Source of the DNA: Micromonospora sp. M71_S20
GTDB taxonomy: Bacteria; Actinomycetota; Actinomycetes; Mycobacteriales; Micromonosporaceae
Direction of reading: 5' to 3'
NCBI RefSeq assembly: GCF_003664255.1
Contig: NZ_RCCV01000001.1
Span: forward strand, 2,790,001 to 2,854,000
DNA length: 64,000 nt
Shown one piece after another: positions 62,748 through 64,000 of the stretch. Under the pieces are notes generated by a model. That model was not told the origin of the DNA, ran no database searches, and saw only the letters and a program-made list of their open reading frames with translations. The first letter of the stretch is position 1. The number at the start of each line of letters is the position of its first letter. The translations under genes and the position numbers were made by a program.

Positions 62748-63587
62748 TCAGGGGCGGTCGTGCAGGAACCACGCGTCACCCCGGGTAAGCGCGATCGCGA
62801 GTTGCCACTGTTCGCACTGCAAGCTGCCACCGACGGCCATCAGTTGCCCGGCGAGCTCCCACGCCTGCGAGCCTGGTCGCGGCCGGCGTTGTGCGGTGAA
62901 CTGCAGCATGGTTCCCCAGGCGGCGATGAGGGCAGCGCCCCACCGCTGCTCCCACTGCCACATGGCCGCTGCCAACGCTGGACGACCGTTCTCGCGGGTC
63001 GCTCCGAAGTAGGGCACCCAGCCGGGGGCCAGCCACTGCGACGTCGTGGGCAGCAGCACCAGCTGAACCTCAGGCCAGGTGTGCCATCTGCTGGTGCCGA
63101 CGAGGTATTCAGACCCGCTGAAGGCTCGGGAGGCGAGCCCCGGGTCGGCGAGGAGGGTGTCATAGGTCCACCGCTTTAGAGCTGTCGAGGTGGTCGGCAG
63201 GGTCAGCTGCTCGAGTGCCGAGGCGACCATGTCGAAACCCAGAAACGCCTGAACATAGCGCTCAACGTCTTCCTGCTCCTGGACGTCAGCGCTGCCGTAT
63301 CGCTGATACACCGACCACGGATCCAGCGTCCGAGCCACTCGATCCAGGCCGGCGAGCTCATCAGCATCCGGTTCGTGGTAGTGGTCGCCCGGCAACGTGA
63401 AAACGGGCCACCGGCCGGTAGCCGGCATGGCCGCATGAGCCGCCCGCCACGCATCGAGTAGTCGAGCAGGATCGACCTCCCCCACCAGGAAGGTGTGGCC
63501 GAGCCCCTCCCGCACGGGGTGGCCCTGCAGAGCAGTCCCCCGCAGGGCAGATGCGATGTCGCCCGCGTCGTCCATCCGTGCAGCCAT
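62748..63587 (-). CDS. DUF4253-like protein
   Basis: A 279-aa protein on the opposite strand to its neighbours. WRAAHAAMPATGRWPVFTLP in the first third and VQLVLLPTTSQWLAPGWVPY in the last fit the DUF4253 family (a C-terminal Trp-Pro-rich domain). ATG 63587 or 63575 are both possible; neither has a strong ribosome site. It faces the wall hydrolase and may be a cargo gene. Function unknown. Confidence 0.6.
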   Translation of the reverse strand: MAARMDDAGDIASALRGTALQGHPVREGLGHTFLVGEVDPARLLDAWRAAHAAMPATGRWPVFTLPGDHYHEPDADELAGLDRVARTLDPWSVYQRYGSADVQEQEDVERYVQAFLGFDMVASALEQLTLPTTSTALKRWTYDTLLADPGLASRAFSGSEYLVGTSRWHTWPEVQLVLLPTTSQWLAPGWVPYFGATRENGRPALAAAMWQWEQRWGAALIAAWGTMLQFTAQRRPRPGSQAWELAGQLMAVGGSLQCEQWQLAIALTRGDAWFLHDRP

Positions 63588-63805
63588 ACGAGCACGGTAA
63601 TTCCAGCCATCGACACGCCCGCCTGAGCCGCAGCCTTCCTCCCACCGGAGGTGGCCGGTGGGAGGAATACCGCGCGGATCGAATACCGCCGTCTCCCAGC
63701 AAGGCCATGAGCAATGCCGGCGGATCCCATAGCCCCCGAGCGGCGGTCGTCCCAGCCGGCACGACCGCCGCGACCCCCATCCACATCCCTGAGGAGGAAA
63801 TGCAC

Positions 63806-64000
63806 GTGAGCACACCCACGCTGATCGGTGTCGCCGCGTTCCGCGGCAGGTACACCGCCCGCTACATCCAGTTCGGTGAGGATCCGGAGGTCCTGGTGCC
63901 GCTGCTGCGCCGGATCTGGACCGACACGTTCGGCCGCGACACCGACGCCATGGCCGCCGCACTGCTGGCCCGCAACTGGTGGTCCCTCGCCGTCAATCCC
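63806..64000 (+). CDS. Hypothetical protein, partial at right edge
   Basis: A partial gene from GTG 63806 (GAGGAGG 8 nt upstream; ATG 63800 is too close to it). 65 codons are visible: STPTLIGVAAFRGRYTARYI, QFGEDPEVLVPLLRRIWTDT, then MAAALLARNWW. It resembles the 61098 product in plan and motif order. Confidence 0.65.
   Translation, partial: MSTPTLIGVAAFRGRYTARYIQFGEDPEVLVPLLRRIWTDTFGRDTDAMAAALLARNWWSLAVNP

Overview
The window is high-GC DNA from an actinomycete, most likely a Micromonosporaceae member. This rests on dense coding, many GTG starts, stop/start overlaps (GTGA, ATGA, TGATG), and gene families common in Micromonospora (FxLD lanthipeptide, GPP34 protein, replication-relaxation protein). 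No tRNA, rRNA or CRISPR array was seen.

Layout. (1) 1-6895: right part of a class I lanthipeptide cluster of FxLD type: end of an upstream gene, a 62-aa precursor, full-length LanB, LanC, a stand-alone SpaB_C-type protein and a helical-repeat protein. (2) 7010-9771: transposase debris, a hypothetical gene and a regulator copy killed by a nonsense codon. (3) 9805-12946: asparaginase, PPC-domain protein and the intact regulator. (4) 13486-18788: operon of small Cys-containing proteins, a GPP34 protein, an APC permease, two GNAT acetyltransferases and a lipoprotein. (5) 18855-31165: accessory, defence-rich region with an IS481 scrap, a two-gene CBASS (CD-NTase plus Cap15-like effector), rep/ParB remnants, a TerC gene under a probable yybP-ykoY manganese riboswitch, a frameshifted resolvase, a TM/sigma/unknown trio, a broken Abi_C gene, and an NTPase-HEPN pair that may be an undescribed defence module. 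(6) 31340-32150: broken IS5-like transposase and a strong hairpin.

(7) 32218 to the right edge: an integrative conjugative element. Its left end carries a tyrosine integrase and a small DNA-binding protein, followed by four overlapping leftward genes: C5-cytosine methyltransferase, PAPS-reductase-like protein, SPPY-type DNA methyltransferase and a methyltransferase-like paralogue without motif I. Two of these four are frameshifted. Next come a sigma-like HTH protein behind an 830-bp region full of TGTCA/TGTGA motifs, an IS5-type insertion, and a small-gene cassette bounded by 60-bp inverted repeats. The rightward transfer operon follows: pilin-like, VirB6-like, PrgI-like, VirB4-like ATPase, TraG/VirD4-like coupling ATPase and replication-relaxation protein. 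Then a string of small genes, many separated by GC-rich hairpins, includes a double winged-helix protein, a GGDEF protein and a VirB1/M23 wall hydrolase. No relaxase is visible and the right end of the element lies outside the window.

How it fits together: a 38-bp element, 37/38 identical, lies upstream of both the leftward methyltransferase operon and the rightward transfer operon in the same orientation relative to each, so DNA protection and transfer are probably co-regulated. It shares a TGTGAG core with the large motif array and with smaller clusters around 50.8 and 52 kb, which points to one element-wide regulator.
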